A stretch of DNA of 45,002 nt, taken from IMG/VR virus record IMGVR_UViG_3300031566_006752, positions 1 through 45,002 of that record. One strand, given 5' to 3'. Position numbers and translations under genes: made by a program. The notes under the pieces were generated by a model that had not been told where the DNA came from, did not search any database, and worked only from the letters and a program-made list of their open reading frames with translations. Shown in pieces: positions 16,519 to 23,024 of this stretch (within the stretch, counting starts at the first letter, position 1; each line of letters starts with the position of its first letter). Source of the stretch: a virus.

Positions 16519-16603
16519 GAGAAAATTGGTGAGAGTTTTTCTGTCTGGCTTTCGCCTGATCTTTCTTATGGTTGAAACGAAGTATCTCTTACCTTACTAC
16601 AAC
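16519..16603 (-). ncRNA. Candidate Y-like RNA element, copy 1
   Basis: On the minus strand it starts GTTGTAGTAA and ends AATTTTCTC, exactly as copy 2. Inside, arms GGTAAGAG and CTCTCACC pair (one A-C mismatch). The variable middle holds a GGC-GAAA-GCC tetraloop hairpin. A boxA-like GTTCTTTA lies 18 nt upstream and a strong terminator about 43 nt downstream. It sits next to the Ro60 gene, as bacterial Y RNAs do. The Y-RNA identity is inference. Confidence 0.5.
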
Positions 16604-16640
16604 AGTGCTTTTCAATATTTTAAAGAACAAAAATTTTGTT

Positions 16641-16702
16641 GAGAAAATTGAGCAGAGTATTTTTTCATTTTTCCTACGAAGTAACTCTATTCTTACTACA
16701 AC
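16641..16702 (-). ncRNA. Candidate Y-like RNA element, copy 2
   Basis: Same ends as copy 1. Its arms are GAATAGAG and CTCTGCTC. Against copy 1 one outer pair changes G-C to A-T and another A-C to T-G, so pairing is partly kept while sequence changes. The middle is shorter and lacks the tetraloop hairpin. Confidence 0.5.
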
Positions 16703-16713
16703 TAAATTTTATA

Positions 16714-16748
16714 TTGGTAAATATATACCAAGTTTCGCTTCTGCGAAA
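16714..16748. promoter_or_regulatory. Two inverted repeats ahead of the Y-like elements
   Basis: A palindrome TTGGTA-6nt-TACCAA (16714-16731) and a hairpin TTTCGC-TTCT-GCGAAA (16733-16748) lie just 5' of copy 2 on the minus strand. They may be an operator or leader structure. With the repeats they account for most of the 325-nt stretch 16480-16805, which has no gene. Confidence 0.4.
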
Positions 16749-16805
16749 ATATTTTTTGTTAATTTTTTGTTAAGATTCAATTTATATATAGAATCCCATT
16801 TTTAC

Positions 16806-17030
16806 TCAATTGATACTTAGTGCCGAGGATGCTTGATATGTTATGTCGCCGATATAAGGTTGGCTCCAGTCTTGCACATACACATCCTCATATTCTTCGG
16901 TTATTATCTCTCTTCCGAGATAACGTCCTTCACAATCGTACTTGTCGATTGTTTTGGTTACTCTTTTGACCATCTTCATTTGTGGGTTCCATGTTGAGAT
17001 ACCCGGATAAGTTACATTACAATTTTCCAT
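16806..17030 (-). CDS. Hypothetical protein
   Basis: 74 residues from the ATG at 17030; a GTG lies one codon earlier. It overlaps the APS kinase gene by 14 nt. Rich in Tyr and in charged residues; not recognised. Confidence 0.6.
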   Translation of the reverse strand: MENCNVTYPGISTWNPQMKMVKRVTKTIDKYDCEGRYLGREIITEEYEDVYVQDWSQPYIGDITYQASSALSIN

Positions 17031-17844
17031 CACAGTTTATTATTTTACATTCAATCAATTCAAATATACGTTGTGCCTGTAACTTTGTGTTTTCTTTTCC
17101 ATCTATGTTTCCATCCACTTTAATAAGAGGATTTTTTGGAACTTCATAAGGTGCACTTATTCCTGTGAAATTTTTTATCTTTCCGTCAATTGCCTTTTGG
17201 TAGAGTCCCTTCACATCTCTATCCATACATTTTTCAATATCTGTGTTAACATAGATCTCGTTAAACCCATCACCAATTATCTTTTTAGCATTGGCTCTTG
17301 AAGATCTATATGGAGATATGAAAGCTGTTAATACTATTATGCCCGCATCGTTGAAAAGTTTTGCTACTTCGGCAATCCTTCTTATGTTTTCTTCGCGATC
17401 GGTTTTCTTAAATCCTAAGTCAGCATTAATTCCCCATCGTATGTTGTCACCATCAAGAATGAATGTTTTATATCCTTTATTGAATAATAATTTGTCAAGT
17501 TCTTCAGCTATTGCAGATTTTCCGCTACCCGATAATCCGGTAAACCAAAAAACCGTGGGGTTCTGGTGTAGTTGTGCAGCCCTCTCTTCCTTGCTTTCAC
17601 CCAACGGTTTAGGATGAATATTGGCAGGTTTTAATATTTTCTTAGCGAACCTAATTCGCGTAAACCAAAATCTCTCATGATAATAATAAGCAAGCATTTT
17701 CACAAACACTTCGATCAATCCTATATTAAGGGCCATTTGTATGTCGCCACTTAGAAACCATGCAATGGCAATTGTAATTAACGTAGCTGTTATCCTCCAT
17801 GTTACTGTCTTTAGAAGATGTCTCTTTTTATCATTTCCAACCAT
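17017..17844 (-). CDS. cysC: Membrane-anchored adenylylsulfate (APS) kinase, DUF2061 fusion
   Basis: 275 residues. Residues 5-60 are a DUF2061 membrane domain (KRHLLKTVTWRITAT, two spans, YYYHERFW). Residues 95-265 are an APS kinase: Walker A GLSGSGKS (103-110), LDGDNIRWGINADLGF, REENIRRIAEVAKL and AFISPYRSSR. The kinase phosphorylates adenylylsulfate to PAPS, the sulfate donor. The membrane anchor suggests action at the inner membrane. It faces the only plus-strand gene across 48 nt. Confidence 0.85.
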   Translation of the reverse strand: MVGNDKKRHLLKTVTWRITATLITIAIAWFLSGDIQMALNIGLIEVFVKMLAYYYHERFWFTRIRFAKKILKPANIHPKPLGESKEERAAQLHQNPTVFWFTGLSGSGKSAIAEELDKLLFNKGYKTFILDGDNIRWGINADLGFKKTDREENIRRIAEVAKLFNDAGIIVLTAFISPYRSSRANAKKIIGDGFNEIYVNTDIEKCMDRDVKGLYQKAIDGKIKNFTGISAPYEVPKNPLIKVDGNIDGKENTKLQAQRIFELIECKIINCDGKL

Positions 17845-17892
17845 CTTAAAATAAATTGTAGGTACAAAATATATATTAAAACATTAGAATTA

Positions 17893-18312
17893 ATGAGGGC
17901 GAAATTCATACATGAATCTTTGAAAGATATACTTAAACCAAAGGATTTGGTCGATGTAATTAAGGAGATGGATTGGAAACAAAAAATTGTATTTTACTAT
18001 TCCAATTATACTTACTATGATGGGATGCCTCTAATAACTAAAATCGGAGATGAATTAAAAAAATATCCTCGATTTAGTAAAATTCATATGGCTTTAAGTA
18101 GTGGTTTTTCACATCTCCCAATGGCATCTCTTACATTTGATTATAAAGAAAAGAAACTTGCATATTTTGAATTTAGGTTGGCAGAATTTGAAAATGCAAA
18201 CGATACTCGTTTAATTTTACCAGGTGATAATCCATATGCCGGTCAAGGCACGCCAGTAAAATCAATCCACGACGTTATTAAGTACATTACTCGATATCAA
18301 AAATCTGCTTAA
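17893..18312 (+). CDS. Hypothetical protein, only plus-strand gene
   Basis: 139 residues from MRAKFIHESLKDILKPK; an in-frame earlier start would run into the divergent gene. Openings of this kind (M-A-K-I-E-L-IL-PK) are common in marine phage proteins of unknown role. No catalytic motif seen. It is divergent from the APS kinase, and the 48-nt gap must hold both promoters. Confidence 0.75.
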   Translation: MRAKFIHESLKDILKPKDLVDVIKEMDWKQKIVFYYSNYTYYDGMPLITKIGDELKKYPRFSKIHMALSSGFSHLPMASLTFDYKEKKLAYFEFRLAEFENANDTRLILPGDNPYAGQGTPVKSIHDVIKYITRYQKSA

Positions 18313-18329
18313 TCACATCCTTCTGGTCG

Positions 18330-18403
18330 CGATCCCAGCGGGACTCGAACCCGCGACGCTTGCTTTTAGAGAGCAACGCTCTGACCAACTGAGCTATGGG
18401 ACC
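18330..18403 (-). tRNA. Suppressor tRNA, anticodon CUA (reads UAG)
   Basis: Cloverleaf is complete: acceptor GGTCCCA/TGGGATC, D-stem GCTC/GAGC, anticodon stem TTGCT/AGCAA, T-stem GCGGG/CCCGC. The 7-nt loop is CTCTAAA, giving anticodon CTA with U33 and A37, the same loop as the classical supF suppressor. The variable arm is short, so it is not a Tyr or Leu type. Amino-acid identity cannot be read with certainty. Confidence 0.85.
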
Positions 18404-18406
18404 ATA

Positions 18407-18420
18407 GGGGCCGAAGCCCC
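18407..18420 (-). other. TTCG-tetraloop hairpin ahead of the suppressor tRNA
   Basis: GGGGC-TTCG-GCCCC read on the minus strand, between the stop of the upstream gene and the tRNA. On the plus strand it is followed by ATTTTT. It may be a processing or mRNA end signal. A twin precedes tRNA-Leu(GAG). Confidence 0.6.
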
Positions 18421-18424
18421 ATTT

Positions 18425-18733
18425 TTATGATCTATACTTTTTAAGGATTTCCTCAAGAGAAGTTTCGAAATGAGACTTATCATATTCAGTTTCGAATTTT
18501 CCGCTATCAATCTCTGACAGTTCTCTTCCTCTTAAAATCGCATAAGCTGCGTACATCACTCTTAATTTTTGGCGATTATGAAAGTGATTCATTGTCGCTT
18601 CCCAAGGTTCCATCGTTCTGGTTCCCGAAAACCTTACGGTTTTTCTTTGGTTTCTTAATTCTTTCTGCTCTGCAGCTAACACTCGGATATCTTCCTTTAA
18701 TTGTTTTACGTTTACTTTTTCTATTGTTTCCAT
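18425..18733 (-). CDS. Hypothetical helical protein
   Basis: 102 residues, charged and largely helical, with a basic patch (KELRNQRKTVRFSGTR). No family recognised. It is followed by the suppressor tRNA. Confidence 0.65.
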   Translation of the reverse strand: METIEKVNVKQLKEDIRVLAAEQKELRNQRKTVRFSGTRTMEPWEATMNHFHNRQKLRVMYAAYAILRGRELSEIDSGKFETEYDKSHFETSLEEILKKYRS

Positions 18734-18834
18734 GATTTTTCTTATTTTATTTATGAATTTTAATTACTTACTATGAAAAGTGATTACTTTTCGTCTAAAA
18801 ATATGAAAAATCATTATGGCGGCCGTATGTGTAT

Positions 18835-18960
18835 CTAGGTTTCTTTCATGGTTTCTTTCTTTTTTAAAATATAAATTATTCCATTCTTTTTTGAGACTGT
18901 ATATCCAAAAATATTTAAAACTTCTTCCCAGGTTGGATTTTTATTTTCAGATTTTTCCAT
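18835..18960 (-). CDS. Small protein, TAG stop
   Basis: 41 codons beginning MEKSENKNPTWEEV and ending in TAG; read-through would add six residues before TAA. It starts 1 nt after the stop of the amber-interrupted Pth2-like gene. Confidence 0.5.
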   Translation of the reverse strand: MEKSENKNPTWEEVLNIFGYTVSKKNGIIYILKKKETMKET

Positions 18961-18961
18961 T

Positions 18962-19294
18962 TTAATTTAATGTTAACGGTAAATGTGCACAAAGTTTTCG
19001 AGCTTTATCCGTCGGTTCCAACGCAATCGCCGTAACCTGGTTCCCTATATCAGGTTCCTTAAAAACTGAATAGTCTAAACCACGCATCTGCGCCTTTTTT
19101 AATAATTTGAGGAGTGATTGTTCGTCCGGAACGGACAAGAAAACTAAATACTTTGATTCTGTATTCCATTTTGTAGCAATTTCTGGGTGCTCATGTTGAA
19201 ACTCAATTGCCGCGTGTGCTGATTGAACAGCTTGGTAACCCGGAGATATGTCTCGACGGGTGATAACGATTAATTTGCTCTAAGTGTCTTTCAT
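18962..19294 (-). CDS. Pth2-like protein with an in-frame TAG at codon 5
   Basis: From the ATG at 19294 the frame reads MKDT, TAG (19280-19282), then 105 residues of an intact Pth2-fold protein: KLIVITRRDISPGYQAVQ, SAHAAIEF, FKEPDIGNQVTAIAL, ending LCAHLPLTLN. No ATG, GTG or TTG lies between the TAG and the conserved start, so translation seems to need suppression of the TAG. A CUA suppressor tRNA is encoded 0.9 kb away. Alternatives are a rare ATC/ATT start or a recent nonsense mutation. Confidence 0.65.
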
Positions 19295-19352
19295 TTTGTT
19301 TAATTTATATATTTATATATCAAAAATTGTGCCAAGTTTTAACTTAATGACA

Positions 19353-19649
19353 CTATGTCACTACTTCATTCTTTTTTATGACATTATATGTCAATTCTAA
19401 TTCGAGGGCATCTATTTTATCTTGCATCTCTTCTTGCATCTCTTCAAACGCTCGTGTCATATCCTCTTCCATAGATTTTAGTTCCACTTTTAGTTCTTCA
19501 ATCGTAGTTTCCATACACTCGCAGGGTTCAACCTTTATTTCGAAGGATTTACTTGACCCCACCCAATATGTTTTTTCTGATGTGGATAAAGTAGATTTAC
19601 ATACATCGCATGTAACGTCAATTTCTATTTCGCTTTCAAATGATGCCAT
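19353..19649 (-). CDS. Cys-containing coiled-coil protein, TAG stop
   Basis: 98 residues. CDVC and CEC pairs in the first half suggest a zinc site; residues 50-90 form an acidic coiled coil (EELKVELKSMEEDMTRAF). The stop is TAG, with a TAA two codons later as a backup. Starts by a TAATG overlap. Confidence 0.65.
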   Translation of the reverse strand: MASFESEIEIDVTCDVCKSTLSTSEKTYWVGSSKSFEIKVEPCECMETTIEELKVELKSMEEDMTRAFEEMQEEMQDKIDALELELTYNVIKKNEVVT

Positions 19650-20041
19650 TATTTATAAACTCTACGATGATGAGGTGTATGACGAGATCTAAATGTACGT
19701 TCTTTCTTAACAGGAAGATCATTATTCATTACAAAATCTATGAATTCCTGCGGGGGCAAATAATCATGTTCCTCAATGTAATGTATTATCATTTCGGGGA
19801 CATCATAGTGAAGTTTACCTTTTATCTGCCATATAAACTGTGTGCTGCTTGTAGCATTTTTACAAAATGGGCAAGTATGCCAACCTTTCGTATGAACGCG
19901 AACATCAAGTGTTTTGAGTTTTTCAACAAATTCAGAAGGACATTTCCCTTTGGTGTACTGTTTTCCTTCATCAAGCCACGCAATTTTTGTGTGCTTAATG
20001 CCGAAGTGGGTCTCTTCTATGTGTAGGTCTTCGAAATACAT
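19649..20041 (-). CDS. Conserved phage-type zinc protein
   Basis: 130 residues. The run ETHFGIKHTKIAWLDEGK and HTKGWHTCPFCKNA look like a conserved phage family with one CxxC. Histidines near the C-terminus could complete a metal site. Function unknown. The repeated promoter lies directly upstream (20045-20080). Confidence 0.65.
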   Translation of the reverse strand: MYFEDLHIEETHFGIKHTKIAWLDEGKQYTKGKCPSEFVEKLKTLDVRVHTKGWHTCPFCKNATSSTQFIWQIKGKLHYDVPEMIIHYIEEHDYLPPQEFIDFVMNNDLPVKKERTFRSRHTPHHRRVYK

Positions 20042-20044
20042 ATT

Positions 20045-20080
20045 GCTAATATAAACTAAAAACCCGAATTAAAAAATATT
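20045..20080 (-). promoter_or_regulatory. Repeated phage promoter, site 4
   Basis: TTAATTCGGG then GTTTATATTAGC, 3 nt before the ATG at 20041. Confidence 0.6.
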
Positions 20081-20082
20081 TG

Positions 20083-20166
20083 TGACCATAGGGAGAGTCG
20101 AACTCCCACATTCTTGCGAACACTAGCCCCTCAAGCTAGCGCGTCTACCAATTCCGCCATATGGCC
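20083..20166 (-). tRNA. tRNA-Leu(GAG)
   Basis: Class II tRNA with long variable arm. Acceptor GGCCATA/TATGGTC, anticodon arm CTAGC-TTGAGGG-GCTAG. Confidence 0.9.
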
Positions 20167-20170
20167 ATGA

Positions 20171-20184
20171 CCCGCCGAAGCGGG
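20171..20184 (-). other. TTCG-tetraloop hairpin ahead of tRNA-Leu(GAG)
   Basis: CCCGC-TTCG-GCGGG on the minus strand, between the stop of the upstream gene and the tRNA. On the plus strand it is followed by CTTTAATT, but no plus-strand gene precedes it. Confidence 0.6.
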
Positions 20185-20190
20185 CTTTAA

Positions 20191-20562
20191 TTAACGTAAA
20201 ATTTTAAAGTTGTCTTTGTACTTTTCGTCAACCGTAATCCAGATTCTTACATTATCTGGACCCTTTTCAACCTGTTCTTCAACCTTTTTTCTATAATCTT
20301 CACCTGGCATGATGTAGATTGATTTGGTTGGATAATGAACCAGAACATAGGCAAAGATATACTTTGCTTGATGTAGTTGAGCTGGATGGCTTTGAAATTC
20401 GAGGTTACCCTCGGTTGAGGATGTAGAAATGATGATGGGTTTGTTACCACCAACGATGAATGCACTACGTGCGCGCTCACCTGCAGCGCTTTTAACAACG
20501 TTAAATCCTTTTTCGGTAAGTGTACCGAGGGCATGGATACGGCCTTCTCTTTCTTTACTCAT
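20191..20562 (-). CDS. Hypothetical protein
   Basis: 123 residues. The layout (basic N-terminal helix, GERARSAFIVGGNKPIIIST, TEGNLEFQSH) is reminiscent of small nuclease-like folds, but no catalytic set is certain. It sits upstream of tRNA-Leu(GAG) and is driven by the promoter at 20621-20656. Confidence 0.6.
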   Translation of the reverse strand: MSKEREGRIHALGTLTEKGFNVVKSAAGERARSAFIVGGNKPIIISTSSTEGNLEFQSHPAQLHQAKYIFAYVLVHYPTKSIYIMPGEDYRKKVEEQVEKGPDNVRIWITVDEKYKDNFKILR

Positions 20563-20620
20563 TTTATATAAATTTAGTTTAACTTAACGAGCCATCAACG
20601 ACCCGCATTAATAATATACT

Positions 20621-20656
20621 TGAATATAACAAAAATATCTGAGATAAAAAAATTTT
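20621..20656 (-). promoter_or_regulatory. Repeated phage promoter, site 5
   Basis: TTTTATCTCAGA then GTTATATTCA, 58 nt before the ATG at 20562. Confidence 0.55.
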
Positions 20657-20663
20657 GGGGCAA

Positions 20664-20936
20664 TTATTTTCGCCTTTTTTTCACCTTCTTATGATAAGAG
20701 TTTGTCTTCCTTTTCTTTATTCTCTCCAGAAGCAATGGAAGATATCCTAAATCTTTTATGACCATTCTCATGGCATTGTGCTTTCTATGAAGAGCTTTTG
20801 ATATAGAAGAAGTGCTGTAAACTTGATGCCACTCTCCAGTTTTTTTACTGATTTGTGAGACGATATATTTCTTTCCTTTTTTCTCGAGTTTAACTCGATC
20901 GGAAATCTTATCGTATATTCTCATTCTCGAACCCAT
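20664..20936 (-). CDS. Very basic protein
   Basis: 90 residues from the ATG at 20936; the longer frame would start inside a tRNA. Rich in Lys and Arg (tail KKVKKRRK), so likely nucleic-acid binding. It lies just downstream of tRNA-Leu(CAA). Confidence 0.6.
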   Translation of the reverse strand: MGSRMRIYDKISDRVKLEKKGKKYIVSQISKKTGEWHQVYSTSSISKALHRKHNAMRMVIKDLGYLPLLLERIKKRKTNSYHKKVKKRRK

Positions 20937-20959
20937 GGCTTTTATTTTATTTATCTTCG

Positions 20960-21041
20960 TAGCTCCCAAGGGAATCGAACCCTTACTCCCAAAAGAACTG
21001 GATTTTGAATCCAGCGCGTCTACCTATTCCGCCAGGGAGCC
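20960..21041 (-). tRNA. tRNA-Leu(CAA)
   Basis: Class II. Anticodon arm CTGGA-TTCAAAA-TCCAG. Acceptor GGCTCCC/GGGAGCT has a G-U at 1-72. The upstream gene ends 18 nt inside its 5' end. Confidence 0.88.
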
Positions 21042-21344
21042 TTTTTTATTTAAAGAATGAGCAAGCTCTCTACCATTCTTTGCTTGCCACTCAAGTTGAT
21101 CATAAATAAATTCCACTTCGTTTTCTCCTGGTGGAATTCCTTTTACTGTATCATCGTGTACAGCTATTGAAAAATATTCATGTTTATCTTCAGTGTACAT
21201 TTCTGCTCTTCCAGAATTTGAATTTTCATTCATCATTTGAAACGTGAGGCTTTGAATCAAATTCAACGCCTCTTTTGGAGATACCTGGATCATGTATCCC
21301 GGCCCACTCTGGGAGTCCATTTTACTCCATTTAATAACTTTCAT
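21024..21344 (-). CDS. Hypothetical protein, TAG stop inside a tRNA
   Basis: 106 residues. The stop codon TAG lies within the tRNA-Leu(CAA) D-loop, so the tRNA is cut from the mRNA 3' end. Acidic; no family recognised. Confidence 0.6.
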   Translation of the reverse strand: MKVIKWSKMDSQSGPGYMIQVSPKEALNLIQSLTFQMMNENSNSGRAEMYTEDKHEYFSIAVHDDTVKGIPPGENEVEFIYDQLEWQAKNGRELAHSLNKKGSLAE

Positions 21345-21726
21345 GTGCGTGTTGTTTTATTGTTTGATAAATTCTTTCCAAACTATCATCGATAACAACT
21401 GATTCGGCGGTTACCTTGTAAAATTTCTGTATGGCTTTTTTTGTTTTGAATATGTATTTCCAGGATGGACGAGATCCATGATACCTAAGGAGGGTTTTCT
21501 TATCTACTTCGTCATAAAACTCACCTTCACTCATCCATGCGTAATACTTGTTTGCATTCCAAAATGAGTATCGAACCCCATTATTAAATGTAACAATTCG
21601 TTTATATTCTTGTGGGGGTCCAACCTCTAAAATTCCACTGTCTAAGCAGGCACGCAATAAAGAAGTTGCGCCTTTATTTTCTTCATATAATCCTGTAACA
21701 ACACCAAGTCTTAATTTATAGAACAT
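21331..21726 (-). CDS. Hypothetical protein
   Basis: 131 residues, many aromatic residues in the middle (YSFWNANKYYAWMSEGEFYD). Overlaps both neighbours (14 and 11 nt). Not recognised. Confidence 0.6.
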   Translation of the reverse strand: MFYKLRLGVVTGLYEENKGATSLLRACLDSGILEVGPPQEYKRIVTFNNGVRYSFWNANKYYAWMSEGEFYDEVDKKTLLRYHGSRPSWKYIFKTKKAIQKFYKVTAESVVIDDSLERIYQTIKQHAHESY

Positions 21727-22135
21727 CTTTTTCTTTTATGGGTGTAAATCCTGCGAGTCCAATATCTATTGCGTCAGCAAAGTGATGCATAGTATCTTCA
21801 AATGTGTGGCCAAACTTTGTTCGAGTATAGTAAAACATTCCAATCTTTTCGTCCCACCTCGCCTCTTCTGTATGTCTGGTAAGGCTTCCTGTACCTTCCA
21901 TGGCAATATAAGTAACTCCGTCTTTCAGTTGATCCTTTGGGATGATTGCTTTTAAAGTATCTTGTTCAAATTTCAAAACATATTCATGACCCTTGACACG
22001 ATTTATTACTTCTTTTTTCGCGTCATAACGAGTAGGAATTCTTTTTTCTATTCGCTCGGCTTGAGCAATTATATCTTCCCATTTTTCGGGCCAATATTCC
22101 TGTAATTTTTGTAATATGTCTTTGTCTAGATCCAT
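21716..22135 (-). CDS. Hypothetical protein
   Basis: 139 residues. Mixed charged helix then beta segment (GVTYIAMEGTGSLTRHTEEARWDEK cut here at GSLTRHTEEA). No known family. Coupled to the SiaC-like gene by one-base overlap. Confidence 0.6.
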   Translation of the reverse strand: MDLDKDILQKLQEYWPEKWEDIIAQAERIEKRIPTRYDAKKEVINRVKGHEYVLKFEQDTLKAIIPKDQLKDGVTYIAMEGTGSLTRHTEEARWDEKIGMFYYTRTKFGHTFEDTMHHFADAIDIGLAGFTPIKEKDVL

Positions 22136-22494
22136 TATTCAGGTTTTTCAATAAAATTAAAATCAATGTCTTTCATCATGGAATCATAGTCTTCACCTGC
22201 TTCTTCCATATCATCATCTCCATACTCAAACATCCAAGTTATCTTTCCTTTCATTTTCTCTATCTCACTCATGAGTTTGAGAAGCATCTTTGCAGCTCCC
22301 GTATTAAAATACTCAAAATCGAAAGTTACGTCCAACTTATTTCCCTTTTTTGTTTTGCTGATGATTTCAATAATTTCGTTGTAAAACTCTTGAGGATGCT
22401 CATGAACAGAACGACCTCCAATGTATAAAATCCCTTCGTTATCAAAAATAACTTGTGGTGTCTTTTCTCCGGCTTTGATATTTAAAATTTCCAT
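22135..22494 (-). CDS. SiaC-like regulatory phosphoprotein (DUF1987)
   Basis: 119 residues, full length. It begins MEILNIKAGEKTPQVIFD and continues IGGRSVHEHPQEFY, FDFEYFNTGAAKMLL and AGEDYDSMMK, all hallmarks of DUF1987. In Pseudomonas SiaC is switched by a kinase/phosphatase pair and binds a diguanylate cyclase. The family resembles anti-sigma-factor antagonists. The phosphorylatable Thr/Ser region is FNTG. Its phage role is unknown; it may interfere with a host partner-switching system. Confidence 0.8.
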   Translation of the reverse strand: MEILNIKAGEKTPQVIFDNEGILYIGGRSVHEHPQEFYNEIIEIISKTKKGNKLDVTFDFEYFNTGAAKMLLKLMSEIEKMKGKITWMFEYGDDDMEEAGEDYDSMMKDIDFNFIEKPE

Positions 22495-22502
22495 AAGGCT
22501 TT

Positions 22503-22703
22503 TTATTTATTTATCCAATAGGTCTTACTTAAATATCGTTCTCTTGTTTGCTCCTCTGTTTCGTTTAACTTGGTAAAGACGTATATTCTAAGTTCGGGTA
22601 TGTGAATTCGTTTTCGTCCCTCAAGACTTTTCTTTTGGGCTTCCCGCAACTTAGGGCTCAGTTTATCTCCTTCACCAGTCAACTTGTAAAATTTCTGTGC
22701 CAT
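22503..22703 (-). CDS. Hypothetical protein
   Basis: 66 residues, basic (KSLEGRKRIHIPELRIYVF). Lies immediately downstream of tRNA-Met. Not recognised. Confidence 0.55.
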   Translation of the reverse strand: MAQKFYKLTGEGDKLSPKLREAQKKSLEGRKRIHIPELRIYVFTKLNETEEQTRERYLSKTYWINK

Positions 22704-22716
22704 AATTAAAGTTTAG

Positions 22717-22789
22717 TAGCGGGTACCAGGATCGAACTGGTGGCCTTTGGGTTATGATTCCAACGCTCTGCCAGCTGAGCTAACCCGCC
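22717..22789 (-). tRNA. tRNA with CAT anticodon (Met or Ile2)
   Basis: Loop ATCATAA gives CAT. Acceptor GGCGGGT/ACCCGCT, with G-U at 1-72. D-arm is of the elongator type. CAT could be Met or, if lysidinylated, Ile. Confidence 0.85.
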
Positions 22790-22790
22790 A

Positions 22791-23024
22791 TTAAATTTTT
22801 ATTTTGAACGAATCTTGAACTATTATTCTATCAGGATACGTCCATCCTATTTTTTGGTTACCATCGGTAATGATTCCAACACTATCATTATATTTTCGTG
22901 TTGTATCAATTTGTTCAATGGTTACTTTTTTAAAATCTTTACTGTGACCATAAGAATGCACTCTTACGCCACGTGAACCTACAGTAATAGGTGTTCCAAG
23001 AAAATCGTTTACTTCTACTTTCAT
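22791..23024 (-). CDS. Hypothetical beta-rich protein
   Basis: 77 residues with a beta pattern (GTPITVGSRGVRVHSYG, then SVGIITDGNQKIGWTYPDRI), like a small SH3/KOW barrel. Overlaps clpP by 4 nt. Confidence 0.6.
   Translation of the reverse strand: MKVEVNDFLGTPITVGSRGVRVHSYGHSKDFKKVTIEQIDTTRKYNDSVGIITDGNQKIGWTYPDRIIVQDSFKIKI

Noticed and set aside
16519-16702. The repeats ending ACTACAAC were considered as a CRISPR fragment.
   Set aside because: There are only two copies, their middles differ in length and sequence, and no spacer pattern or cas gene is present. The paired stem changes fit a structured RNA better.
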